From Thelephora terrestris (taxonomy: Eukaryota; Basidiomycota; Agaricomycetes; Thelephorales; Thelephoraceae): 64,000 bases of DNA. Both the position numbers and the translations under genes were made by a program. Of this stretch, positions 55,190 to 64,000 are shown in pieces; position 1 is the stretch's first letter; every line of letters begins with the position of its first letter. The notes beneath the pieces were generated by a model that saw only the letters and a list, made by a program, of their open reading frames with translations, was not told the DNA's origin and searched no databases. The stretch covers positions 1,178,001-1,242,000 of the forward strand of contig WIUZ02000003.1 in the NCBI GenBank assembly GCA_015956445.1, read 5' to 3'.

Positions 55190-56494
55190 ATGTTGACTCT
55201 CGTTCGCCTGTGTCTCTTCCTCGCCGCATTTTCTACCTTGGTGTCAACCGAGCGCAATCCATCTTCCGACCATCCTAACGTCTACAATGATTGTTCGGGC
55301 AGCGACCCTGTCGCTCTTCCCGACAGCGTCGACTCTACCCCCTTGTTCAAGCCCCAGATCCGCATCAACCCCCTCGATATCATGAAGAACGGTTCCGGCT
55401 GGGAAGAGTGGATGTTCTTCGGGCACAACCACTCTCCTGACGGGTCGGACCTAGCGTACAGCTACAAGTGGGCGTTGGGAGACCCGACCTCTGCCAACGT
55501 TTCTCACATCACGTTTGTTGCTCTGGCGTATTTCCCGAACGGGACGTTTCATCGCGAGATCGTGCACGGTGCCTTTGAGTATGAGGATCATGAGGATGGA
55601 GGGTTCATGCTCGCGATTGGGACCAACACTCTCACCTGGAGCCCCGTGCAGAAGGTCTGGAAGACTTCTATCAACGCCAATGGGTTTGTAATTGAGGCCA
55701 CTACCGAGATGTGAGCGTCCCACTCTCGTTGTATCTCCGTTCCCCATGACTTATCGACGTCCGTGGCTTTCCCTTGCAGCGTCGATCCTGACATTCCCTT
55801 CGTACCGAACTACAAATCGAAGCCAGGGCAGATCTCTGAGGGCTTCTTCAGCAGGGTTGACGTTCCTCGTGGCCATACCGACGGGTACATGTCCTTCCCC
55901 TGGGGTCTCAACGTCACCCTGAAAGCCGTCGGAAACTTGAAGCATACTTGGAGCAACGAAATGATGGCGAACGCTATCTCTGCCTATGTTCGTGGTTCAA
56001 CGTACCTTCCCGCGATCCCCCCGCTTCCCATTGCTACGGTCAATTGGTTCCAAGCCTGGGACTCTGAGGGCAAAGGTCAGCTTCTGAGTAATGTTTCGCG
56101 GCGCATATACTGAACTTTGGTTGCAGAGATCGATTCTATGCAATACTTTATCCAATCTGAAGACGGAGGCGAAGATCAAGAGTTCAGGCTCCAGATCACC
56201 GACGCGCCGGATGTCCTCAGCATCGTTACCACTCCACAGCCCGTGTCGCTCCCGCTTTCATACGAGAACACCGCGTTGACCCTCCCGATGTGCGGACCTG
56301 GAGCGGATTTCGAGAACGGTGACCAGATGATGGTTTGGAAGGCGCATAATGTTCGCAACCTGATCAATTTTATTGATTTTGCGGGGGGGTCGACGTTGTA
56401 TCAGGAGGTGAACATGACTGGAGTAGTGTGGGTTGACGGGGCGGCGAGGGAGTTTGCGGGTGGTATTGGTGTTGTTGAGGTCTATCACCGTTGA
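55190..56494 (+). CDS. Secreted glycoprotein-like protein of unknown function (394 aa)
   Basis: Exons 55190-55710, 55780-56075 and 56127-56494 join in frame (phases 2 and 1). A signal peptide (MLTLVRLCLFLAAFSTLVST) is followed by a mature protein rich in aromatic residues and beta-strand patterns: GSGWEEWMFFGHNHSPDGSD, YSYKWALGDPTSANVSHITF, PNGTFHREIVHGAFEYED and DVPRGHTDGYMSFPWGLNVT. Asn-X-Thr/Ser sites such as NGS, NVS, NGT and NMT suggest N-glycosylation. The alternating strands could fit a lipocalin-like or hydroxyneurosporene-synthase-like barrel, but I cannot show it. A decayed paralogue lies just downstream in the same orientation. Confidence 0.75.
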
Positions 56495-56949
56495 TCCGGT
56501 GGGTAGGCTCTGAGGCCTGAGGTCTGAGGAGGTGGAGGACGCATTACTATCTCTTCTTCATCGGCTGGATGATACATCGCGCGTTATATTCCTGTCATTT
56601 CGCCGCCAGTTTAGCATCGCTAACTTTCTCGCAATGTGCCCATATTCCCCTTTTGTTCAACGTCTTCCGTGGAGCTCTATATGTACGATGCGCTTGATCA
56701 TATCATAGTACTCCTCGATTCGATAGACTTCGATAGACTGTCACACCGTAGTACACCCACATCCTGTAGTAATTTTCATACCAGATTTTTGAGCGGACTT
56801 TTGAACTCTTGAATATAATCCCTACGCGGTTCGTGGATTGCGGTATGGGGCGTGAACCATAGTGTCTTGAATGACGATGGAATCATCATGTGCAAGCACG
56901 ACCACCAGCTGACCAAGGTTCTAACGTTTCGTCGGTTTCCGTCGGGGCT

Positions 56950-57720
56950 TGTTAGAGGAGGGTCCGAGGATTCGATTGGGAATGATTCACATGGGATACT
57001 GTGCAGAAGCTCTGGAAGACTTCCGTCAACGCTGATGGGCTTATCGTTGAAGCGGCTAGCGAGATGCGACCGTTCGAACGTTCACCTCCTTTTGTGACTT
57101 GAGTCGTTCTTCGTAACTCATCGACGTTCACTTCTATGCAGTGCAGCGACCGGAGCCCGATCTTCCCTTCGCACAGAACTACAAATCGGGACCAGGGCAG
57201 ATACTTATCTCTCGGCCTCTTCAACAGGGTCGACGTTCCTTGTGGTCATAGCGACGAATACGCGTACTTCCCTCGGGGTCTCAATGACACCCTTGGAGCA
57301 TCTGTTGGAAGTTTGGAGCATAGGTGACTTTGAGCAACGAAATGATCGCTGATGCCATCCCTGCCCATGTTCACGTTTGGACGTACCTTTCCGCAATGCC
57401 ACCTTCTCTTATCGCTTGGTCCAAAGCCGGGGACTCTGACGACAAAGTGTACGCCTTTTTCAGTAGGCTTCCGAGGCATGTTTCGCAGCGCACATACTAA
57501 CCTTTTGTTACAGAAGTCGATGCCATGCAATACTCGATTCAATCTGACGGCTGAGCTGACGACCAGGTCTTCAAACTTCAAGCTCCAAATCACTGACGCG
57601 CCAGGGACTGGATCGAAAAATAGGGGATCAATAATGACCCAGCGACATACGAAAGGTTTCACCGGCGGTTCAACGCAGTCAATGTTCAGAACATAGATTG
57701 AAAACAACCGTGAGGGAAAG
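56950..57720 (+). pseudogene. Decayed tandem paralogue of the upstream secreted-protein gene
   Basis: Segments match the intact gene in order: CTCTGGAAGACTTCCGTCAA (as at 55658), AGAACTACAAATCGGGACCA (as at 55808), a match to the VDVPRGH exon, and GATGCCATGCAATACTCGAT (as at 56130). They lie in different frames with several interruptions, and the 5' part with the signal peptide is missing. It is a pseudogene from a tandem duplication of about 1.5 kb. Confidence 0.75.
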
Positions 57721-58386
57721 CGAGGCACAGTCAGGTTGACCTCGTGATTTGCGCGGGCGGAAACATAGTATTTGTCCATCAGGGAAGGTTCCGGCACGAT
57801 CCATCAACCCGTCCGTCATTCGCAATCCACCACCATACCTGCCAAACGGAATGCACTACTGCGGTCCGACTTACGCACCAACAAGCTTCACCACCCCAAT
57901 AGCACAAATTCCCACAGGGTGTCTGGGTTGGGAACGCTCGAAGCGAATTGCCGCGAACGAACAGGATGAGAGAGTGGCAAACGCATGTAGTCATTTGCTA
58001 GCTTCCTCAACCCTGACGGCCGAAGTACGTCCTAGGTAGGACGGCTCTCTTGAGTTCATTTCCAAGGCTTCGCCACAGTACTTTACTTGCGGACGCGTGG
58101 TTCCTCAAGAGTCTACATCGAAGGGCTGTTGGGACGGCGGAAACATGGTGCGATCAATCGCTCTGTAGTTTTTCATGACGATAACGAACAATTCATGACA
58201 GACCAAGCACCCTCAACAAGCTGTTCCTAAAACGTGTTAGATATAATCACTTGCGCCACGCATAAAACATCTTTACGCCTCGCGACGTCCATGCGGAACT
58301 CAGGATATATCCCCATCGTCTTGATTTTTATGTCACATACTCCCCCGCTTGGACATCCGCCTTCAGCCCCGGCCAACGTCAATTCA
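57721..58386. other. Upstream region of K-C1, no gene seen
   Basis: The last part (about 58230-58386) resembles the region upstream of K-C2 (62395-62539): both have CGCCACGCATAAA or CGCCATACATAAA, then CTCGCGAC, TATAT and GTCACA..CTCCCGC. The C-type kinase copies thus share promoter sequence. Confidence 0.5.
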
Positions 58387-60418
58387 ATGGCGCCTCGGGA
58401 ATCTTTTGACCCCCAACACGCGTCTTCCAGTATTATTCGCAGGGGCAATGATTGTATTAGGAAATTTTCGGTCCCCAGCAGTGATAGGAAAAGGGCACAA
58501 CAGGTACCACATCCCGCAACCTCCTGCTGCTGAAGTCACTATTTACTGACAAGTTTTAAAGCTGTTCTCCAAGGGGGCTGGGGAGTGGAGTCGCCTCAAA
58601 CACCCAAACGTTGTCCCTTTGAAAAGTGTCACATTGGCCCCCCTTCAACTTGTCTCGCAATCGATGCCGGGTGGCGAGTTGCGGGAGTATATCGAGGAGA
58701 ATCCGAGCGCGAATCTCATCAGCCTAGTAGGTTGGTTCCTATTCTATTCCGTGCAACCCCTCACCCCCTCTCCAGTTGCTAGGCGTCGCAAACGGTCTTG
58801 CGTATCTCCACTCAAAAAGAGTCATACATGGGGATTTAAAAGGGGTACGCATCATGTTTAATCCTGTACGACCTTTTTGACCGCAATGAGCTCAGCCAAA
58901 TATCCTCATCGACGAATCTGGAAATGCGCGAATCACGAACTTTGGCCTCAGGGACATCATCTGGGGTCCCAGCCCAGATGCGGGCGCTTTCAACGAGCAT
59001 GATCGCACCCCGCGATGGACTGCGCCTGAACTTCTTCGGGGTGGTTTCATTGCCGATGAAAAATCTGATACGTTTTCATTTGGGATGATTGTATTTGAGG
59101 TATGGAGGTGATCGATCCTCTAGATATTAACCACCTTACCTGTTAACTCAGGTTTTCTCTGGGAATGTTCCGTTCCATGAGATTCAAGTTTCTGAGGTCC
59201 CGAGAGCCATTATGAACAAAGAACGCCCGAAACGACCCACTCATCTCGGTTTGACTGAGTCTTTGTGGGGCCTGGTACAGAAATGTTGGAATGATGCAGC
59301 GGAGGGTCGTCCGGAGATGAAAGATGTGATCGAGTTGTTGGAGCAAACGTTGGTTTATTTGCTACCTATGAGACAAGCTTCTTGCTTACACTCCTACAAA
59401 GTGCCAGAGAATACATCACGTCCTCGGACAAACCACTGGAAGAGTCGCGCGTGGCAACAGAAGGTCCCTCAATGATAGCTATTCCGGGCAAACAAACCAC
59501 CCGCGAGGCACCCAGATTAGATGTTGATGGACGTGGAGTAATCCCCTCGGACACAGAGTCACCTTTACCAGGACCGGCGTTGCCCCCACAGGAAGCAGAA
59601 GGGGAGGGCCCTCCCATCACCAATGAGCCTAACATTGTCGGTAAGGTAATTGTAAATAAACCTAGACAGCCCACTATCAACAGTACGTTCCTTCCTCACT
59701 CACCGGTCAGGGGCTAATTTATAGACGTAGACGAATATTTACCTAAAAATGATTCCGAATTCGGGGACGAGGAAGGACACAAACGCCGCACACCTCCGAA
59801 GGAGATGAGGGAGGATAAGGATCGCAAGGATCTCAGGGTAGGGTTTGAACTTTTTTTCCGACAATATGTTTTCTTACTTTATCATAGCGTGAAAAGAGCC
59901 GGAAGGACCTTGAGCATGAGAGGGGGAAAAAGCGCGCTGAAGAGGTTGCGAAGGAGGTGAAGGCTACCCTCGAGGAGAGACCCCCTGGCCCTTCTGGAAG
60001 TACAACCGTAGTGCCTTCTCAGATCAATGCCCCTTCACCCTCCCGCCCAGCAACTCCGAGGCCATCTACGCAGCCCCCATCAAAAATAATAAGGGGAACG
60101 GTTCCTCCTATCCTGAAGGATATTGGTGAGGGAATGGTAAATAAACCTGTGCCGAGACACCCGCCCACCGTTAGCAGTACGTTCCCCCACGTCCCATATC
60201 CGTTGGTTGAAAACTCGTTTATTCATAGACAGTGATTCTCCTGCGAGCGGCTCGGAGGTTATAGCTGAGGTGGACAAAGGTCACCAGGAGCTTGGGGTAG
60301 GATTCGAATTTTTCCCTTCCGGCAGGATGATCTTCTCACTCTACCATAGCGTAAAAAGAGCCAGAAGGACTCTGAACACTGGAGGAAACCGAAGCACGTT
60401 GAGGCGTTCGGAAAGGAA
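58387..60418 (+). CDS. C-type TKL pseudokinase with duplicated linker exons (K-C1)
   Basis: Starts at ATG 58387. Compared with K-C2, most of the N-terminal helical region and the glycine loop are missing. Where K-C2 has VCIKKL, it reads DCIRKF (ATP lysine to Arg). Then come LFSKGAGEWSRLKHPNVVPL, MPGGELREYIEENPSANLI, VIHGDLKG, PNILIDESGNARITNFGL (DFG changed to NFG), RWTAPELLRGG, NVPFHEIQ and KCWNDAAEGRPEM. It is a likely pseudokinase. Near 59350-59390 one base is missing relative to K-C2, shifting the frame. The disordered linker is then open: two similar exon pairs (about 59640-59960 and 60130-60425) encode EEGHKRRTPPKEMREDKDRK, REKSRKDLEHERGKKRAEE, and RKKSQKDSEHWRKPK. The last of these runs in frame into K-B5. 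Confidence 0.55.
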
Positions 60419-60425
60419 GTGAAGG
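59640..60425 (+). repeat. Tandem duplication of linker exons between K-C1 and K-B5
   Basis: Copies at about 59640-59960 and 60130-60425, about 490 bp apart, share GTAAATAAACCT, AGTACGTTCC, TTCATAG or TTTATAGAC, AGGTAGGGTTTGAA or GGGTAGGATTCGAA, and TACCATAGCGTAAAAAGAGCC. Exon and intron borders are kept in both copies. Confidence 0.65.
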
Positions 60426-62102
60426 TCACAGCTCCCGGATTCTCATTGCATCGTGATAAACAGACGATCGCTCCTCCTGCCACCCCAGTATCAACATCAT
60501 ATCAGTGGCAAGATCTCTTGAACTCTCCCACGAATTTTGACGCTGTGTTGTTGGGTGTGTTACAATCTGCGACAGAGATAAAGAGGATCAAGGGGTTAAA
60601 CGGAGAGGAGCTTCAACATGTGGTCGACGTTCTTGGTCAAGTCAGGGCACTCTTTAACTCGGAAACCACGGTTCTCCATTCGCTAACAACCCGTCCTCCA
60701 GTATTTTGGAAACAGCGGTGGGATGAATGAGCTCCTGAAGAGATGCTTCAATTCCCTTTGTGATATTTGTGCCACCCGCGGGGTGTTACCAAAAATATGC
60801 AGGCTGGATCGAGGTAAACTACAATGGCCAGAAAAGCAGACCTATACTGGGGGGTTTGGCATTGTATGGGAAGGGACATACCGTGGAAAGGCCGTCGCAA
60901 TCAAGCAGTTGAATGTCACTCATTCGACATCAAAAAAGGTTCGTTGCTCAATTGAAATGATGTGTAAAGGTGTCTGATATTCATGTCAGATATTCTGCTG
61001 TGAGGTAATCATGTGGAAACGGCTTTCAGACCAGAACGCTCTACCTCTCCTCGGCGCATACATACATGACTCGGAGCTGGTCATGGTCTCTCCGTGGATG
61101 AAAAATGGGAATATCAGGCAGTACCTCCACAACAACAAACGGGCAAATAAGCTCTCTTTGGTAGGCCACTCCTGGATTTTGCCTCGCCCTTGTCGTTTAT
61201 TGACTTTCCTGATAGCTGGTGGACGTTGCACGCGGCGTTAAATACTTGCACGATATCCACGTCGTTCACGGAGATCTAAAAGGGGTACAAAACACCTTCC
61301 GATTGGAGATAGTGGCACTGAAAATTGGTTTTCTTCAGGCGAACATCCTTGTGAAAGATGATGGGAGCGCTTGCCTCGCGGACTTCGGCCTTACATCAAT
61401 CGCCCTAGACCTAGAAACCACAGATATTGCCTCTACTTCGGGGGGGAAGGCTGATGGGACGTATCGATGGATGAGTCCCGAGCTTTTCAACCCGGAGCTG
61501 TTCGGTGGACGCAAAGTTAAGCTGACCAAAATGTCTGACTGCTATGCCCTTGGAATGGTTATCTATGAGGTGCGTGGCTCATGTGTGGGGGATAGTTGCC
61601 TCCCTCGGTCTCACCGATGTGGGGTAGGTTATCTCGGGAAAGGTCCCCTTCGAAGAGCTCAAAGTGTCGTTAACGGTGCCGGCCAGCGTACTCAAGGGAG
61701 AACGCCCCATCGTTCCAGAAAATATTGTTCCGAGGATGGTGGGACTTTGGGAGCTCGCACGGGAATGTTGGAGTCACCACCCTCAGGATCGACCGTCCTC
61801 GACAACCATTCTGGAGAGACTCAACGCCTTCGAACATGGACCACCGCAGGTGGGAGGTGAGCACCCTGGTCTTTGTTCTCGACCCTCGTGTTGAGCACCA
61901 AAGCGATGACCGCCCAGCTGCCCCGCAATTACAACCATCAAACATCCCTCCGACCGTACATGAGATGCAAGAAGTGATACACGAAACGCCAAATGAGCCT
62001 CTGAAAGACCCTCCAAAAAAGCCATGGTGGAAACGCTGGTGCTGGTGGTGGTGCTGCTGCCGATCCGACCAAACGGATGATGACCAGAATGTCCCACGAT
62101 GA
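60419..62102 (+). CDS. B-type TKL kinase with Trp/Cys-rich C-terminus (K-B5)
   Basis: The frame is open upstream into the K-C1 linker, so this may not be a separate gene. Motifs: LNGEELQHVVDVLGQ, intron, YFGNSGGMNELLKRCFNSL, glycine loop YTGGFGIVWEGTY, KAVAIKQLN with the ATP lysine, EVIMWKRLSDQNALPLLGAY, WMKNGNIRQYL, VVHGDLKG, ANILVKD, LADFGLTSIALD, YRWMSPELFNPELF, SDCYALGMVIYE and ECWSHHPQDRPSS. All catalytic motifs are intact. A last intron (about 61851-61890, Q then HQSDDRPAAPQLQ) leads to the end PPKKPWWKRWCWWWCCCRSD and an acidic last dozen residues. The Trp/Cys/Lys cluster looks like a palmitoylated membrane anchor. Confidence 0.7.
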
Positions 62103-62539
62103 CGACTGCTCCCAAAAAAGCAGTGGTGGAAATACTATTCAATGTAGAATTTCCGTTGGGGTACATGTGCTGTTTCACGCCGCACTATGCACCTTTCATC
62201 ATTCTGTTTTGATTGCAGGAACTGGGGGCATGGTATCCCTCGACCTTTTCTTGCAGCGCAACAAGGTGTCAGATGGAGGTGACAGTTGTGGAACCTACGA
62301 GTTCCCCGAATGCCATCATGTATACCACCGATTGGATTTACGTGTATTCACATTGTATTAATTCATTACAGAGCGAGCACCCTCGATGGCCTGTGTCTCA
62401 AACGTGTTAGATACACTCGCGCACGCCATACATAAACCGCCTTCCCACCTCGCGACATCCGTGCGGTATTCAGTATATATACCAATTCCGAATTTTCCGT
62501 CACACTCCCGCTCGAGCCTCCGGCTTTAGTACTTCCCAA
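62103..62539. other. Intergenic region between K-B5 and K-C2
   Basis: No gene was recognised. The last 150 bp are similar to the region upstream of K-C1. Confidence 0.45.
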
Positions 62540-64000
62540 ATGGTTGTTCAGACTACGCCGCTGGAACGTTTTCACACCCTGGATAGAACATTCGGTGGGG
62601 AGTTGGACAGCCTCCTTCACGATGAGACATATATAGGCCAACTTATGGGACTTCAAGGAAACGAGCTGATTCAGGTTTTAGACTACCTCAGCGATGTACG
62701 TTCATCCCCTACCAGATAAATGTAGTTAATCGCCCCCATAGACCACCCGCCGTCTCATCCGCGCTGGCGGGTCACCTAGGAAGTGCCTCGATGTTTTGCG
62801 GAAGATATCTAGGACCCGAAAAGTTGTCCCCTCCACCTACGAAGTATCTGGGACACTTTTAGCTCTGCCCAACAGCTCAATTGCGTATGGGGGATCTGGT
62901 AACTTTCTACGGGGAAATCTCACTCGCAAGGAAGATGTTTGCATCAAAAAACTTCGGCTATACGCCAATGACAACCGAGAAAAGATCAACGAGGTTCGCT
63001 TGCGCGGCCTCTCTGCTAAAGTCCCTGTTTCCTGACAAATTTTGAAGGTGTTCCGCAAAGGAGCGATCGTGTGGAAACATCTGGATCACCCGAATATTGT
63101 TCCCTTCAAGGGTGTCACGTTGGATCCTCCTCAACTTGTCTCGGAGTGGATGCCCGGTGGCGAGTTGCGGGAGTACATCAAGAAGAATCCGAGCACGAAT
63201 CTCATCAACCTGGTTGGCCCGTTCATATTATATGCCGTGCAACCCCTTACCCCTTCCTCAGTTGCTCGGCGTCGCCGGCGGCCTTGCATATCTCCACTCA
63301 CACGACATCATACATGGAGACCTGAAAGGGGTGCGTGTCACGGTTAATCCTGCCTGACATTTTTGATCAGGGTGAACGCAGTCAAATATCTTCGTCGACG
63401 GGTCTGGAAATGCACGAATCACGGACTTCGGTCTTACAAACATCATCCGGGATCCCAGCTCAGCTGCGAGCAGTTCCGATGAGTATGGTTTCACTCCCCG
63501 ATGGACTGCACCGGAAATTTTCCGGGGTGAGGCCACTGCCAATAAGAAATCTGATATATTCTCGTTTGGGATGGTTGCGTTTGAGGTACGAGGACGATCG
63601 GCCCTCGAGATTTTAGTCGCCTCACCTGTTAACTCAGGCTTTCTCTGGGACGGTTCCGTTCCCTGAGATTAGATCTCCTGCGGTTCCGGTGGCCATTATG
63701 AAGGGAAACCGCCCAAACCGACCTGTTCATCCCGGTTTGACTGAGCCTTTGTGGAGACTGGTCCAGGAATGCTGGAAGGATACGGCGGGGGATCGTCCGG
63801 AGATTGCAGATGTAATTAAGGAGTTAAAGCGAACGTCAGTTTATTCTTTGGTCTTTGAGACAAACGCCTTGCTTACACTCTTCCGAAATGTCAGGGAACG
63901 TATTCCGCCCACGAAAAAAACGTCAGAAGATTCACGCGTGGCAATACAAGGACGCTCAACGAAAGGTGCTCCAGGCAAACAACCCATTCCTGAACCACCC
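62540..64000 (+). CDS. C-type TKL kinase, runs off the window (K-C2)
   Basis: Starts at ATG 62540. N-terminal helical region TTPLERFHTLDRTFGGELDS, ELIQVLDYLSD, intron, then TRRLIRAGGSPRKCLDVLRK. Kinase motifs: glycine loop YGGSGNFLRG, VCIKKLRLY with the ATP lysine, FRKGAIVWKHLDHPNIVPFK, MPGGELREYIKKN, IIHGDLKG, SNIFVDGSGNARITDFGL, PRWTAPEIFRGE, SDIFSFGMVAFE, TVPFPEI and ECWKDTAGDRPEI. Catalytic residues are present, so unlike K-C1 it may be active. The tail (TNALLTLFRNVRERI, GAPGKQPIPEP) is open to the end of the window and matches the start of the linker in K-C1. Confidence 0.75.

Overview
The window reads as nuclear DNA of a filamentous basidiomycete, most likely an Agaricomycete. The reasons are short introns (about 45 to 75 bp) with GT..AG borders in nearly every gene, C/T-rich leaders, an expanded family of TKL-type protein kinases, BTB/POZ paralogues, and DNA transposons typical of this class (tnp2-type CACTA, Plavaka, pogo and Tc1/IS630-like). 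I cannot name the species. No rRNA, tRNA or CRISPR locus was recognised.

Layout. 1-2607: no recognisable gene. 2608-11689: kinase K-A1 (minus strand), divergent from K-B1, then K-B2, whose tail is built from tandemly duplicated exons. 12036-14978: a BTB gene fragment and two whole BTB genes. 16085-18080: truncated kinase remnants K-A4 and K-B3. 19407-30002: a CACTA element with a 1028-aa transposase gene and an HMG-like accessory gene. A 3.57 kb foldback element sits in an intron of that accessory gene. 30254-32728: a pogo element with a whole gene; a MITE abuts it. 33212-43815: a kinase pair K-A2/K-B4, split by a 6.7 kb Plavaka element (35248-41938) that carries its own transposase and two cargo genes. 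45131-46781: a conserved basidiomycete gene of unknown function. 46943-48645: chimeric kinase remnant K-A3 plus a segmental duplication. 49238-51365: a Tc1/IS630-like transposase. 51664-52518: a third whole BTB gene. 53138-57720: two secreted-protein genes and a decayed paralogue of the second. 58387-64000: kinases K-C1, K-B5 and K-C2, the last running off the window.

How the genes relate. The kinase genes are assembled from exchangeable modules: an A/C-type TKL domain, a B-type TKL domain, an MLKL-like helical N-terminus, and disordered tails with Trp-rich, basic or Cys-rich ends. Four times an A- or C-type module lies directly upstream of a B-type module or B-type tail on the same strand (K-A2/K-B4, K-A3/B tail, K-A4/K-B3, K-C1/K-B5). 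In K-A2/K-B4 the splice phases join the two domains in one frame. The best candidate for an undescribed system is therefore a fungal tandem pseudokinase-kinase family, laid out like JAKs or plant tandem kinase proteins and evolving by segmental duplication, internal deletion and exon amplification. This is inference from sequence only. Names such as K-A1 are labels used only in this annotation.
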